A stretch of 64,000 nucleotides of DNA from PALSA-610 sp038213435 (GCA_038213435.1 JBBQTI010000006.1:1-64000); one strand, 5' to 3'; shown: positions 35,132-43,662, numbered from the stretch's first letter. The notes: generated by a model from the sequence alone, not told the origin. Numbers and translations are program-made.

Positions 35132-36085
35132 ATGCCGGAACCCGCAGGCGAGCTGCGCTTCGATCCGCTGACCCGCGAGTGGGTGAACATCGTCGGGAGC
35201 CGCCAGACACGGCCGAACCTCCCGGTCACCGGATGTCCGTTCTGCGTCGGCGGTCTCGAAGCGCCGGATCCGTACGACGTGCGCTGGTTCGCCAATCGTT
35301 GGCCGGCGTACGCGCCGGGCGACCCGATCGACACCGTCGCGGCGGAAGCCGCCGGAGCCACGCGAGTTCCCGCGGTCGGCGCCTGTGAGGTCGTGCTGTT
35401 CTCGCCCGACCACGAGGAATCGCTCTCGACGCTCACGATCGGGCAGGTGCGCAAGGTGGTCGACCTCTGGGCCTCGAGAACGCTCTCGCTGCTCGCCCGG
35501 CCCGAGATCGAGTACGTGCTCGTGTTCGAGAACCGCGGACGCGAGGTCGGTGCCACCATCGACCACCCGCACGGCCAGATCTACGGCTACGGATTCATCC
35601 CGCCCGCGCCGGCACGCGAGGCCGCCGTTGCCCGTGCCCACGGTTGCGCCGTCTGTTCCGAGGTGGCATCCGAGCTCGCCTCGGGGGCGAGGATCGTCAC
35701 GACACGCGGCGACTGGGTCGCATGGGTCCCCTACGCGTCGGGCCATGCGTACGGGATGCGCATCGCGCCGCGCGCACACCGCCAGTCGATCCCCGCGCTC
35801 GACGACGCTTCCCGCGACGATCTCGCCGCGGTGCTCATCGACGCGCTCGGGCGCTGCGACCGGTTGTGGCCTCCGCTCGATCCGGCGTACCGGTTCCCGT
35901 ATCTGCTGTGGTTCCACCAGGCGCCGGCGGGCGGTGGCGACGAATGGCCCCTCCACGCGCACGTCGCTCCACCGCTGCGCGCTCCCGGTGTCGCGCGCTA
36001 CATCGCATCGGCTGAGGTCGGCGGCGGCACGCTGTCGAACCCCGTCGTTCCCGAGGCCGCCGCGCGTGCATTGCGCGACGCGTGA
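35132..36085 (+). CDS. galT: Galactose-1-phosphate uridylyltransferase
   Basis: The 317-residue HIT-superfamily enzyme swaps UDP between glucose and galactose 1-phosphates (Leloir pathway). It has FDPLTREWVNIVGSRQTRP, the zinc pair CPFC, EVVLFSPDHE, and the active site DHPHGQIYGYGF with HPH carrying the nucleophile. The ATG at 35132 fits the family. Its stop overlaps the next gene's GTG start (GTGA) so galT and the first kinase are coupled. Confidence 0.95.
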   Translation: MPEPAGELRFDPLTREWVNIVGSRQTRPNLPVTGCPFCVGGLEAPDPYDVRWFANRWPAYAPGDPIDTVAAEAAGATRVPAVGACEVVLFSPDHEESLSTLTIGQVRKVVDLWASRTLSLLARPEIEYVLVFENRGREVGATIDHPHGQIYGYGFIPPAPAREAAVARAHGCAVCSEVASELASGARIVTTRGDWVAWVPYASGHAYGMRIAPRAHRQSIPALDDASRDDLAAVLIDALGRCDRLWPPLDPAYRFPYLLWFHQAPAGGGDEWPLHAHVAPPLRAPGVARYIASAEVGGGTLSNPVVPEAAARALRDA

Positions 36086-37152
36086 AGCCGTCACCGACGT
36101 TCCGCGCGCCCGGTCGCGTAAATCTGATCGGTGGGCAGGTCGACTACCACGAGGGCTGGGTGGTCTCGATGGCGATCAACCGCGACGTACGGGTGCGCGC
36201 GACGACGCGCGACGACGGTCGCGTGATCGCTCGTTCTGCCGCCTTCGACGGCTCCGTCGACGTCGCCGCCGACGGGAGCGACGATCCGCCGGAAACCCGG
36301 CCCGAGTGGGGCCGCGCGATTGCGGGCGTCACTCGCGTCCTCGCCGAGCTCGGCCGCGCGCCGGTCGGGGTCGAGCTCGCGATCTCGTCGACCGTGCCGG
36401 TCGGCGCGGGGCTGTCGTCGAGCGCGGCGGTCGAGGTCGCGTGCGCGCTCGCGTTGTCGGATGTGGCGGGGTTCGCGCTGCACGGCGGCGAGCTCGCGCG
36501 CGGGGCGCAACGGGCGGAGCACCTCGCAACCGGCGTACCGTGCGGCATCCAGGATCCGATGACGTCGGTGTGCGGGCGCGCCGGCCACGCGGTCTTCCTC
36601 GACTGCCGCACGCTCGACGTCGAACACCTCCCGCTGCCACCGGAGTTGTCCGTGCTCGTCGTCCACTCGGGCGTGCCGCGCACGCTCGAGGGCTCGCCGT
36701 ACGCGCAGCGACGCGCCGAGAGCGAGGCCGTCGCCGCCGGGCTCGGACTCCGGGTGCTGCGCGACGCGACGCTCGACCAGGTGCGCGAGATCCCGCGCGG
36801 CCGTCATGCCGTCACGGAGATGCAGCGAGTGCGCGCGTTCGCGAAGGCGCTGCGGGGGCGAGACCTCGACGCGCTCGGTCCGCTGATGCTCGCGAGCCAC
36901 GCGTCGTCGCGCGACGACATGGAGGTGTCGATCCCCGAGCTCGACGCGCTCGTGGAGTGCCTCGTCGAAGCCGGCGCGCACGGCGCGCGCGTCACCGGCG
37001 CAGGATTCGGCGGGTGCGTGGTCGCACTCGGCCCGGTGGAGTCGACCAGCGCGATCGCCGACCGCGCGACGGAGCAGTACCGCGCCCGTACCGGTCTCGA
37101 GCCGACCGCTTGGGTCGTGCGCGGGTCCGCAGGTGCGAGCCGGGCCGGGTAG
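36082..37152 (+). CDS. GHMP kinase, galactokinase-like paralogue with altered sugar motif
   Basis: The 356-residue GHMP kinase is in the galT-galK position. The ATP loop VGAGLSSSAAVEVACALAL and VTGAGFGGCVVALG are intact. The first motif, normally GEHTDYNxG, reads GGQVDYHEG, so the sugar-binding Glu and His are replaced; and CGIMDQ reads CGIQDPMTSV. It may bind a sugar other than galactose or have lost activity. The GTG start overlaps galT. A second, more canonical galactokinase lies directly downstream, so the pair arose by tandem duplication. Confidence 0.75.
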   Translation: MKPSPTFRAPGRVNLIGGQVDYHEGWVVSMAINRDVRVRATTRDDGRVIARSAAFDGSVDVAADGSDDPPETRPEWGRAIAGVTRVLAELGRAPVGVELAISSTVPVGAGLSSSAAVEVACALALSDVAGFALHGGELARGAQRAEHLATGVPCGIQDPMTSVCGRAGHAVFLDCRTLDVEHLPLPPELSVLVVHSGVPRTLEGSPYAQRRAESEAVAAGLGLRVLRDATLDQVREIPRGRHAVTEMQRVRAFAKALRGRDLDALGPLMLASHASSRDDMEVSIPELDALVECLVEAGAHGARVTGAGFGGCVVALGPVESTSAIADRATEQYRARTGLEPTAWVVRGSAGASRAG

Positions 37153-37159
37153 CGCCGTC

Positions 37160-38221
37160 GTGATCGTCGTGCGCGCACCGGGACGCGTCAACCTGATCGG
37201 AGACCACACCGACTATCAGGACGGCCTCTGCCTGCCGATGGCCATCGACCGCGAGGTCGTCGTCAACGCGCGTCGACGAGTCGACGGGTCGGTCGTGGCG
37301 CGATCGGACGCGATCGAGGGTCTCGTGGAGTTGCCGGCCGATGGCAGCACCGAACCGGCGTACGCGAAACCGCGCTGGGGCCGCTCGATCGCGGCAGTCC
37401 TGCGCGGCCTCGCCGAACGGGGTCGGGCACCGATCGGTTTCGACGCGGAGGTCACGTCAACCGTGCCGGTCGGCTCGGGGTTGTCGTCGAGCGCGGCGTT
37501 CACCGTCGCCGTCACGATTGCGGCCGCCGAGATCGGCGGACTGGCGCTCAACGGAAGGGCCCTCGCGCTCGCTGCGCAAACGGCCGAACAGCAGGCGACC
37601 GGCCTCCCCTGCGGCGTGATGGACCAGATGGCATCAGTGTTCGGACGCGCCGATCACGCGCTGCTTCTCGACTGTCGGAGTCTCGCGATCGAGACGATCC
37701 CGCTCCCGGCGTCGGTCGCGGTTGCGATCGTCCACACCGGCCTCGCCCGGCGGCTCGAGGACAGCGCGTACGCCGCGCGGCGCACCGCATGTGAAGCGGC
37801 CGCCGCGCGTCTCGGCGCGGCAACGCTCCGAGACGCCACCCTCGACCAGGTCGAGGACGATCCGTTCGCCCGCCACGTCGTGTCGGAGAATGAACGCGTG
37901 CGTGCGTTCGTCGACGCGTTGCGCGCCGGCGATCTCGATCGTTGCGGCCGCCTCATGGACGCAAGCCACGCATCGCTGCGCGACGACTTCCGCGTGTCGA
38001 CCCCCGAGCTCGACGCGCTCGTCGGCTCGCTCGTAGACGCGGGTGCGTACGGCGCGCGGTTGACCGGCGCGGGATTCGGCGGGTGCGTCGTCGGTCTGGT
38101 CGCGGCCGGCGGGGTCGACGACATCGTCGCGCGCGCCGGCGCGCGCTACCGTCTCACCACCGGGCTGACGCCGGTACCGCTGGTGGTGAGCGCCGTCGAC
38201 GGAGCCGGCCTCGTCACCTAA
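37160..38221 (+). CDS. galK: Galactokinase
   Basis: The 353-residue GHMP kinase phosphorylates galactose at O1. It keeps VNLIGDHTDYQDGLCLPMAI (Asp replacing the usual Glu, His and Asp intact), the ATP loop VGSGLSSSAAFTV, CGVMDQMASVFGRADHALLLD and TGAGFGGCVVGL. The GTG at 37160 was chosen at VIVVRAPGR; spacing to the upstream kinase is 8 bases. It is the likely authentic galactokinase of the cluster. Confidence 0.88.
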   Translation: MIVVRAPGRVNLIGDHTDYQDGLCLPMAIDREVVVNARRRVDGSVVARSDAIEGLVELPADGSTEPAYAKPRWGRSIAAVLRGLAERGRAPIGFDAEVTSTVPVGSGLSSSAAFTVAVTIAAAEIGGLALNGRALALAAQTAEQQATGLPCGVMDQMASVFGRADHALLLDCRSLAIETIPLPASVAVAIVHTGLARRLEDSAYAARRTACEAAAARLGAATLRDATLDQVEDDPFARHVVSENERVRAFVDALRAGDLDRCGRLMDASHASLRDDFRVSTPELDALVGSLVDAGAYGARLTGAGFGGCVVGLVAAGGVDDIVARAGARYRLTTGLTPVPLVVSAVDGAGLVT

Positions 38222-38232
38222 CGGAGGAACAC

Positions 38233-38655
38233 GTGCCGAGCATCTTCAGCAAGATCATCGCAGGTGAGCTGCCCGGCAAGTTCGTGTGGAAGGACGAGCG
38301 CGTGGTCGCATTCCTGTCGATCGCGCCGATGATGCCCGGACACACTCTCGTCGTGCCCCGCGACGAGATCGACCACTGGATCGATCTCGATCCCGCGCTC
38401 GCCGCGCATCTGTTCACCGTCGCACAACACGTCGGCCGGGCTCAGGATCTCGAATGGAAGCCTCGGCGCATCGGGCTGTTGATCGTGGGTGAAGAGGTGC
38501 CGCACACGCATCTGCACGTGGTGCCGATCAACCATCCCGACGAGCTGACGTTCGCGCACGCCGACCCGTCACCTGATCTCGACGCGCTCGATCACGCGGC
38601 GGTTCGGCTGCGCGTGCGCCTGCGCGAGCTCGGCTGCACCGAGGTGCCCGAGTAA
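38233..38655 (+). CDS. HIT family nucleotide-binding protein
   Basis: The 140-residue protein has SIFSKIIAGELPGKFVWKD, MPGHTLVVPRDEIDHW and the His triad THLHVVP. Such proteins hydrolyse nucleotide phosphoramidates or Ap4A-like substrates. The GTG start is preceded by GGAGGAACAC, a strong ribosome site. It follows galK in the same direction. A typical HIT His spacing is HTHLH; the sequence fits. Confidence 0.9.
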   Translation: MPSIFSKIIAGELPGKFVWKDERVVAFLSIAPMMPGHTLVVPRDEIDHWIDLDPALAAHLFTVAQHVGRAQDLEWKPRRIGLLIVGEEVPHTHLHVVPINHPDELTFAHADPSPDLDALDHAAVRLRVRLRELGCTEVPE

Positions 38656-38664
38656 GCGCCAGAG

Positions 38665-39102
38665 CTAACGGCCGTACTGCTCGTCGACCGCGCAGGCGAA
38701 CGCGCGGTGCACGCGCGTGAGCTCGACCTCACCGTCGACTACGGACGGCCTCGAGCCGATCCATCGGAGCTCGCCGATCAGCACGAGCGCGCCGTACGCG
38801 ACGAGAGCACCGCCCGCCAGCACCAGAACGGCCGGTCCTGCGCCGGTGACCGCGGCGACCAACGCGGCCGCGCCCGCGACGAGGAGCACCCATGTGACGC
38901 GAGTCAACCGGCGTCTCGCCCGGGCGCGCGCCGGCTCCAACGGCACGATCACCGCGATCTTGCGTCCGGTTGGCCACAACGGCCGCTGCTCCGGCCGCAA
39001 CACGATGGCAACCGGGTTCGCGCACGCCTGGCCAGTCTTGACCGACAGCGCCGGGAGATCGCCGCGCTCCAGGTCGTCGATCCTCACGCGCACACGCGCC
39101 AT
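38665..39102 (-). CDS. Small membrane protein, unknown
   Basis: The 145-residue protein has an N-terminal soluble region (RVRIDDLERGDLPALSVKTG, PVAIVLRPEQ) and two hydrophobic helices (VTWVLLVAGAAALVAAVT, AVLVLAGGALVAYGALVLI), then a short soluble tail. No family recognised. The ATG at 39102 overlaps the stop of the next gene upstream as ATGA, so it is the last gene of a four-gene minus-strand operon. Confidence 0.6.
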   Translation of the reverse strand: MARVRVRIDDLERGDLPALSVKTGQACANPVAIVLRPEQRPLWPTGRKIAVIVPLEPARARARRRLTRVTWVLLVAGAAALVAAVTGAGPAVLVLAGGALVAYGALVLIGELRWIGSRPSVVDGEVELTRVHRAFACAVDEQYGR

Positions 39103-39806
39103 CACTGCGCACTTTGCAGGCGTTCGGCGGCAGCCGGTGTTCGAATCCCCCACCAAAACAGGTCGCGGCCGTCGACAAACGTCGCGCGCAGTCCCGGCAC
39201 GGTCTCACGAAGCTCGAGCGCGTGCCGCTCCGCGAACGCGTACGGCTCGCTCGGTAACAGGACGACGTCCGGCGCACGCGCCGCGACCTCGGCGAGCGAC
39301 ACCTCCGGATACCGATCGACGGAATCGACGAAGATGTTCGCAATCCCCGCGTGCGCGAGCAGGGACGAGCCGTAGGTGTCGGCCGCGAGCGACATCCATG
39401 GACGCCGCCAGATCGGAATGAACGCAGACAGGCGTTCCGGCGTACGCGTCCGCGACTGCCACGCGTCCCACGCGTCGAACGTTTCCGGCGGCTGGACACC
39501 GATCGCCATCGCGAGCGCGCACACCGCGGGCCCCACATCGCTGACGGAGCGGGGCGACATCGAGTGCAGAGCCAGGCCGCGTGCAACGAGCGCGTCCGCG
39601 TCCTCGAGCCGGTTCTCCTCGTCGTTGACGATCACGAGGTCGGGTGCGAGCGCGGCGACCGCGTCGGCGTCGACGTTCTTCGTCCCGCCAACCGTCGGCA
39701 CACCCGCGAGATCGCAGAAGCGAGTGCAGCCGACCGGCCGGATACCGAGCGCGACGAGCGTCTCCGTCGCGCTCGGCACCAGCGAGACGACTCTCGCAAG
39801 CCTCAC
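39102..39806 (-). CDS. BtuF-like helical-backbone metal-chelate receptor, no signal peptide
   Basis: The 234-residue protein has the fold of vitamin B12/siderophore-binding proteins: ARVVSLVPSATETLVALGI, VGGTKNVDADAVAALAPDLV, NEENRLEDADALVA, YGSSLLAHAGIANIF. It lacks a signal peptide or lipobox, so it is cytosolic, and no ABC permease is nearby. The last strand (FVDGRDLFWWGIRTPAA) is intact. The GTG start overlaps the PH/SHOCT gene stop. A role in heme or corrin-like ligand sensing is possible but not shown. Confidence 0.75.
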   Translation of the reverse strand: MRLARVVSLVPSATETLVALGIRPVGCTRFCDLAGVPTVGGTKNVDADAVAALAPDLVIVNDEENRLEDADALVARGLALHSMSPRSVSDVGPAVCALAMAIGVQPPETFDAWDAWQSRTRTPERLSAFIPIWRRPWMSLAADTYGSSLLAHAGIANIFVDSVDRYPEVSLAEVAARAPDVVLLPSEPYAFAERHALELRETVPGLRATFVDGRDLFWWGIRTPAAAERLQSAQ

Positions 39807-40438
39807 ATGCGCTCGAGCAACTGCGCCTTCTTCGTCTCGAACTCCGCGGCCGTGATGACGCCGCGGTCGCGCAGGTCCGCGAGCTGCTGCAATTGTTCCG
39901 GCACGGTCGGCGGCGCAGGTGCCGATGGAGCAAAAGCCGGCGCGGGATTCGACCAGCTCGCGCGCTTCTTCGCGTTCACCTCCATCTGGCGGTACAACTC
40001 TTGTTGCACGCCGTCCGGATGCCACACGTCGTCGAAGTGCGACTGGCCGTCCCGGCCCGCGGACTCGATGTCGAGATCGCCCGCGCCGATGATCCGCTCC
40101 CAGACTCCCTGGTGGAAGTTGATGTTGTTGATACGTTCCATCGGGATCTCGACCCCGCGCTTCGCGATCACGCCCGTGCGGTAGATCACGCGATCGTCGG
40201 TCACCACGAAGTGCGTGAAATTCCATTCGAGGTATTTGAGGCCGAGCCAGCCCGCCCAAACCACGGCCACGATCCCCCACAGGGCATTCAGCCATTTGTT
40301 GCCGACGGACAGGACGAGCACGAGCGCGACGAACAGCGGTATCCCGGTCGCGATGTGCTTCGAGAAGAACCACCAGTGTGGGCGGAGGTCGAGCGCGACC
40401 TCCTCGCCGTCGTTCAGCAGTTTCTTGGGGTACGGCAC
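39803..40438 (-). CDS. Membrane PH-domain protein with C-terminal SHOCT
   Basis: The 211-residue protein has two hydrophobic helices after an N-terminal basic region (IATGIPLFVALVLVLSVG, ALWGIVAVVWAGWLG), a bacterial PH-like domain (VVTDDRVIYRTGVIAKRGVEIP, QGVWERIIGAGDLDIESAG) and a C-terminal SHOCT motif (LADLRDRGVITAAEFETKKAQLL). The PH part resembles YdbT/YdbS-type domains. It starts at a GTG. It may anchor a small complex with the genes downstream. Confidence 0.85.
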   Translation of the reverse strand: MPYPKKLLNDGEEVALDLRPHWWFFSKHIATGIPLFVALVLVLSVGNKWLNALWGIVAVVWAGWLGLKYLEWNFTHFVVTDDRVIYRTGVIAKRGVEIPMERINNINFHQGVWERIIGAGDLDIESAGRDGQSHFDDVWHPDGVQQELYRQMEVNAKKRASWSNPAPAFAPSAPAPPTVPEQLQQLADLRDRGVITAAEFETKKAQLLERM

Positions 40439-40447
40439 ACCGAAATT

Positions 40448-41008
40448 CTATGCGCGCCCGGACCGGCGGAGGCCGGATCCGTCGACGCCCGACGGCGCCT
40501 GCGAGAAGCCGGGGACGTCATCGCCGTCGTACGGTTCGAGATCGACCGCGATCAAGAAGCCGCGAGCCCGTTCGGCCTGGGGAAACCGGTCGACGATCGC
40601 GTCGTGCGCCGGACCGTGGCTCGGCACGACGAGATGCGCGAGCTCATGTACGAGCACGTAGTCGAGCACCCACGACGGGTACGCCGCGAGCCGCGACGAA
40701 ACCCGGACCGCACCATCCTCCGGCGTACAGGAACCCCAACGCTGACGCATGTTGTCGACCCAGCGCACGCTTTGCGGGCGGGGCAGGTGGTAGTCGCGCG
40801 CGAGTCGACGGGCGCGCGCCGCGACGTCGATCGCCGACGAGTCGGTGCGCCGCCGCATGCGTTCGGCCAGCTCCTGCGCCGTCACCTGCGCTTCGTCGAT
40901 CGACATCCAGCGCGGGAACGAAACCCGCAGCCGATCACCGACCAGCACGGCCTCGACGTGCTTGCGTCGGGGCGTTCCACGCACGAGCTCGATCTCCATT
41001 CCCCCCAT
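40448..41008 (-). CDS. YgjP-like zinc metallopeptidase (SprT-related)
   Basis: The 186-residue protein has the HELAH zinc motif (YVLVHELAHLVVPSHG) and the SprT/YgjP pattern MRQRWGSCTPEDGAVRVS, with ordered substrate-strand Asn/Ser. Known members are M48-like or DUF45 hydrolases of uncertain substrate. An internal ATG at 40999 is equally possible. It heads the minus-strand gene series that runs to 38665. Confidence 0.85.
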   Translation of the reverse strand: MGGMEIELVRGTPRRKHVEAVLVGDRLRVSFPRWMSIDEAQVTAQELAERMRRRTDSSAIDVAARARRLARDYHLPRPQSVRWVDNMRQRWGSCTPEDGAVRVSSRLAAYPSWVLDYVLVHELAHLVVPSHGPAHDAIVDRFPQAERARGFLIAVDLEPYDGDDVPGFSQAPSGVDGSGLRRSGRA

Positions 41009-41444
41009 CTATACCGCGTCCGCACGACCGAGCGCAGCGCGCCGTGTAAATGCTTCGCGAACTCCACGCGGCGAGACGAGGCAAGACGACTCGACACGAG
41101 GCGAGACGACCCGAGCCGACTCGAGACGCGCCGACCCAAATTCTGCTTGACGCTCGCGCGGCGCGGTCGTAGTGTCCGCCATTACCGGTTCGCCGATGCG
41201 TCGGACTCCAAGCTCGTTTACGGGCGTGGAACGGACGTACGTGCGGGCCGGGGCGTGCGCCGACCTTCGGGGAGGCGTACGGAACGGCAAACCGGCCGGC
41301 GGGCGCCTGCGAGGGCATGCCTACCGACTGGGCGCCGCAGGTCGGGCCCCGAGGAGATCGGAGCTGCCAACGCAGCGAAGACTACTCGGGGCCCTTCCGC
41401 GTCATCCGTGCGCGCCGTCACACCGGCTGTGTACGGTCCCGAGC
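41009..41444. other. Intergenic region with decamer repeats
   Basis: The 436-base gap between the YgjP-like gene and the helicase start holds no gene I can support. An open frame continues upstream from the helicase but has no domain similarity. Six 10-bp units stand at 41071-41130. Confidence 0.6.
41071..41130. repeat. Six degenerate 10-bp tandem repeats
   Basis: The consensus NCGAGACGAC repeats exactly every 10 bases: GCGAGACGAG, GCAAGACGAC, TCGACACGAG, GCGAGACGAC, CCGAGCCGAC, TCGAGACGCG. The period of one helical turn could create phased protein contacts. Confidence 0.75.
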
Positions 41445-43259
41445 ATGCGCGACGCGCTGCTCCACGACCTCGATCCGCTCCAGCACGACGCGGTCACATC
41501 CGACGCCGCGCCTCTTGCGATCATCGCCCCGGCCGGCTCGGGCAAAACGAGAGTGCTCACCCGCCGCATCGCGTACGGGGCTCGTGAGGGGCGCGTCGTC
41601 GCTCGCCACGTGCTCGCCGTCACGTTCACCCGCAAGGCCGCGGGCGAGCTCGTCTCCCGCATCGGTCGTCTCGGAGTCGACGGCCGGATCACGGCGGGCA
41701 CCTTCCATGCGATCGCTCTCGCTCAGCTGCGGCGCCATGCGGCCGAGCGCAACCGCGAGGCGCCGCGCGTGCTCGATCACAAGGCGCGCCTGCTCGGACC
41801 GATCGTGGGTGGACGGGGCCCGGCCTCCACGGTGGCCGTCGCCGACGTGGCCGCCGAGATCGAGTGGGCGAAGGCGCGTCTCGTCTCGCCCGACGGCTAC
41901 GCGGCGGCTGCCGACGCGGCGGGGCGACGCACCCCCCGAGGGGCCGGCGAGGTGTCGCGCCTTTACGCGGGTTACGAAGCGGAGAAGCGCCGACGGCACC
42001 TGGTCGACTTCGACGACGTGCTGAGCCGATGCGCGGAGGCGATCTCGCGCGACGAGGAGTTCGCCGCCGGACAGAGGTGGCGCTTCCGCCATCTGTTCGT
42101 CGACGAGTTCCAGGACGCCACGCCCCTGCAGTTGCGACTCCTGCGCGCCTGGCTGGGCGAATCGAAAGATCTGACGGTGGTCGGCGACCCCGCCCAGGCG
42201 ATCTACGGCTTCACCGGCGCCGACGCCGGTCCGCTGATCACATTCGAACACACCTTTCCGGGAAGCAAGGCGATCGCGCTGGCCCGCAACTACCGGAGCA
42301 CACCGGCCGTCGTGGCGCTCGCCGAGGTCGCCCTTGGCTCATCGGCCGGCGGTTCCCGACGCGGTCCCGAGGCTGTCCGACCCCACGGCGCACCGCCGAC
42401 GATCACGGGTTACGACGACGACGCGGCGGAGGCGAGCGCGGTCGCGGCTGCGTGCGAGCAGACGCACGCGTACGGAGTGCCGTGGCACCGCATGGCCGTC
42501 CTGTTCCGCACCAACGCCCAGTCGTCGCGCTTCGAGACCGCATTCACCCGCCGCGGCGTGCCCTTCCGTATCGGCGAGGGACAGCGCTTCGCGACCCGGC
42601 CTCCGGTGGCCGCCCTCCTCGACCGGCTCCGAGACTCCGAGCGGAAGCTGCCCGGCCGCCCGTTCGCGCACCACCTGGCCGACCTCGCCTCCGACGACGA
42701 GGCGATCGAGTCCGACGAGGCTCGGACGCATCGCGACGCGCTGCTCGATCTCGGGCGTGATTACGTCGAGGCGGCCGGCGGAGTCGGCGCCGTCGGCGAG
42801 TTCGCGATCTGGCTCGACACCGCCACGCGTGGGGGCGCTGCGGCTCGAAGCTCGAGCGGAGCCCACGGCGTCGACCTGGTCACGTTCCACCGCGCCAAGG
42901 GGCTCGAGTGGACCGTGGTGTTCGTCACGGGACTCGAACGGGGGTTGGTGCCGATCTCCTGGTCGACATCGGACGCTGCGAAGGACGAGGAGCGTCGGCT
43001 GCTGCACGTGGCCTTGAGCCGTGCCGAGGACGAGCTGCACTGCTCGTGGGCTCGGGCTCGCTTCGCGGGCACCCGCCGAACGTCGCGCGAACCCTCGCCG
43101 TGGCTCGGGCTCCTCGAGAACGAGGCCAACCATGCGCCTCACGGGTTGCTGCAAGGGCGACGCGCGCCCCGCGAGCACCTCGCAGAGCTGCGCGCAACCC
43201 TGAACGACACATCACCGCCGAGCCCGCCGCCGAACCGCGCCCATCGCCTGCACCATTGA
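41445..43259 (+). CDS. UvrD/PcrA-like superfamily 1 helicase (short form)
   Basis: The 604-residue ATPase has motif I IAPAGSGKTRVLTRRI, motif II HLFVDEFQDATPLQL, motif III VGDPAQAIYGFTGADAG, motif V VTFHRAKGLEWTVVFVTGLE and motif VI LHVALSRAEDEL. It is shorter than UvrD (about 720) and lacks the C-terminal Tudor-like tail. It matches the actinobacterial UvrD-like helicases with unknown partner. ATG at 41445 was chosen at MRDALLHDLDPLQHDAV, the first point of family similarity. Confidence 0.9.
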   Translation: MRDALLHDLDPLQHDAVTSDAAPLAIIAPAGSGKTRVLTRRIAYGAREGRVVARHVLAVTFTRKAAGELVSRIGRLGVDGRITAGTFHAIALAQLRRHAAERNREAPRVLDHKARLLGPIVGGRGPASTVAVADVAAEIEWAKARLVSPDGYAAAADAAGRRTPRGAGEVSRLYAGYEAEKRRRHLVDFDDVLSRCAEAISRDEEFAAGQRWRFRHLFVDEFQDATPLQLRLLRAWLGESKDLTVVGDPAQAIYGFTGADAGPLITFEHTFPGSKAIALARNYRSTPAVVALAEVALGSSAGGSRRGPEAVRPHGAPPTITGYDDDAAEASAVAAACEQTHAYGVPWHRMAVLFRTNAQSSRFETAFTRRGVPFRIGEGQRFATRPPVAALLDRLRDSERKLPGRPFAHHLADLASDDEAIESDEARTHRDALLDLGRDYVEAAGGVGAVGEFAIWLDTATRGGAAARSSSGAHGVDLVTFHRAKGLEWTVVFVTGLERGLVPISWSTSDAAKDEERRLLHVALSRAEDELHCSWARARFAGTRRTSREPSPWLGLLENEANHAPHGLLQGRRAPREHLAELRATLNDTSPPSPPPNRAHRLHH

Positions 43260-43320
43260 CGCGTCGAGGCCGGCGGGCAACGATGGGCAAACACCGACCA
43301 GCGAGTCGCGGGAGGTCGTC

Positions 43321-43365
43321 ATGGGGTCGAAGTCATGAGGACGACGGCATGAGGACGACGGCATG
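43321..43365 (+). promoter_or_regulatory. Mini-ORF cascade upstream of the sigma-like gene
   Basis: A strong ribosome site GGGAGG lies upstream of an ATG at 43321 that starts a five-codon ORF (MGSKS). Its TGA overlaps the next ATG (ATGA), giving MRTTA, whose TGA overlaps the next ATG, giving MRTTA again, whose TGA overlaps the ATG at 43363 of the main gene. The two MRTTA copies come from a 14-bp tandem repeat at 43334-43361. This arrangement means ribosomes reaching 43363 could arrive by termination-reinitiation rather than directly. Confidence 0.6.
43334..43361 (+). repeat. 14-bp tandem repeat
   Basis: CATGAGGACGACGG is present twice in perfect tandem and a third partial copy (CATGAGA) contains the start codon of the sigma-like gene. 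Confidence 0.95.
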
Positions 43366-43662
43366 AGATCGACGCTGCCACTGTTCCCTACCGACGACGG
43401 TTGGCCGTATCCCGATGCGGCCACGCGCGAGTTCGCCGCCGATGCACCCGATCTGGACGCGCTCGAGCTGCTCGGACCGCACACCTTCGACACGCTGACC
43501 CCCGAGGAGCACGACGCGTTGCGGTTCCGTTTCGGTTTAAACGGAGGCGACGCGCTCTCGATGAAGGAGATCGCGCCACTGCTCGGCTGCAGCCGCGCCA
43601 AGGCCGGCGAGCTCGTCGGCCGTGCGATCGACAAGTTGCGCGTTCAGCTCCTCCGAGAATAA
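43363..43662 (+). CDS. Stand-alone sigma region 4-like protein
   Basis: The 99-residue product has an N-terminal 40 residues of unknown type and a C-terminal helix-turn-helix close to sigma-70 region 4: LTPEEHDALRFRFGLNGGDA, then SMKEIAPLLGCSRAKAGELV and RAIDKLR. No regions 2 or 3 are present, so it cannot serve as a sigma factor alone; it could be an anti-sigma-like or promoter-binding adapter. Translation probably depends on the cascade of mini-ORFs just upstream. Confidence 0.65.
   Translation: MRSTLPLFPTDDGWPYPDAATREFAADAPDLDALELLGPHTFDTLTPEEHDALRFRFGLNGGDALSMKEIAPLLGCSRAKAGELVGRAIDKLRVQLLRE

Noticed and set aside
41071..41130. CRISPR array
   Set aside because: The units are only 10 bp with no spacers and no cas genes in the window.
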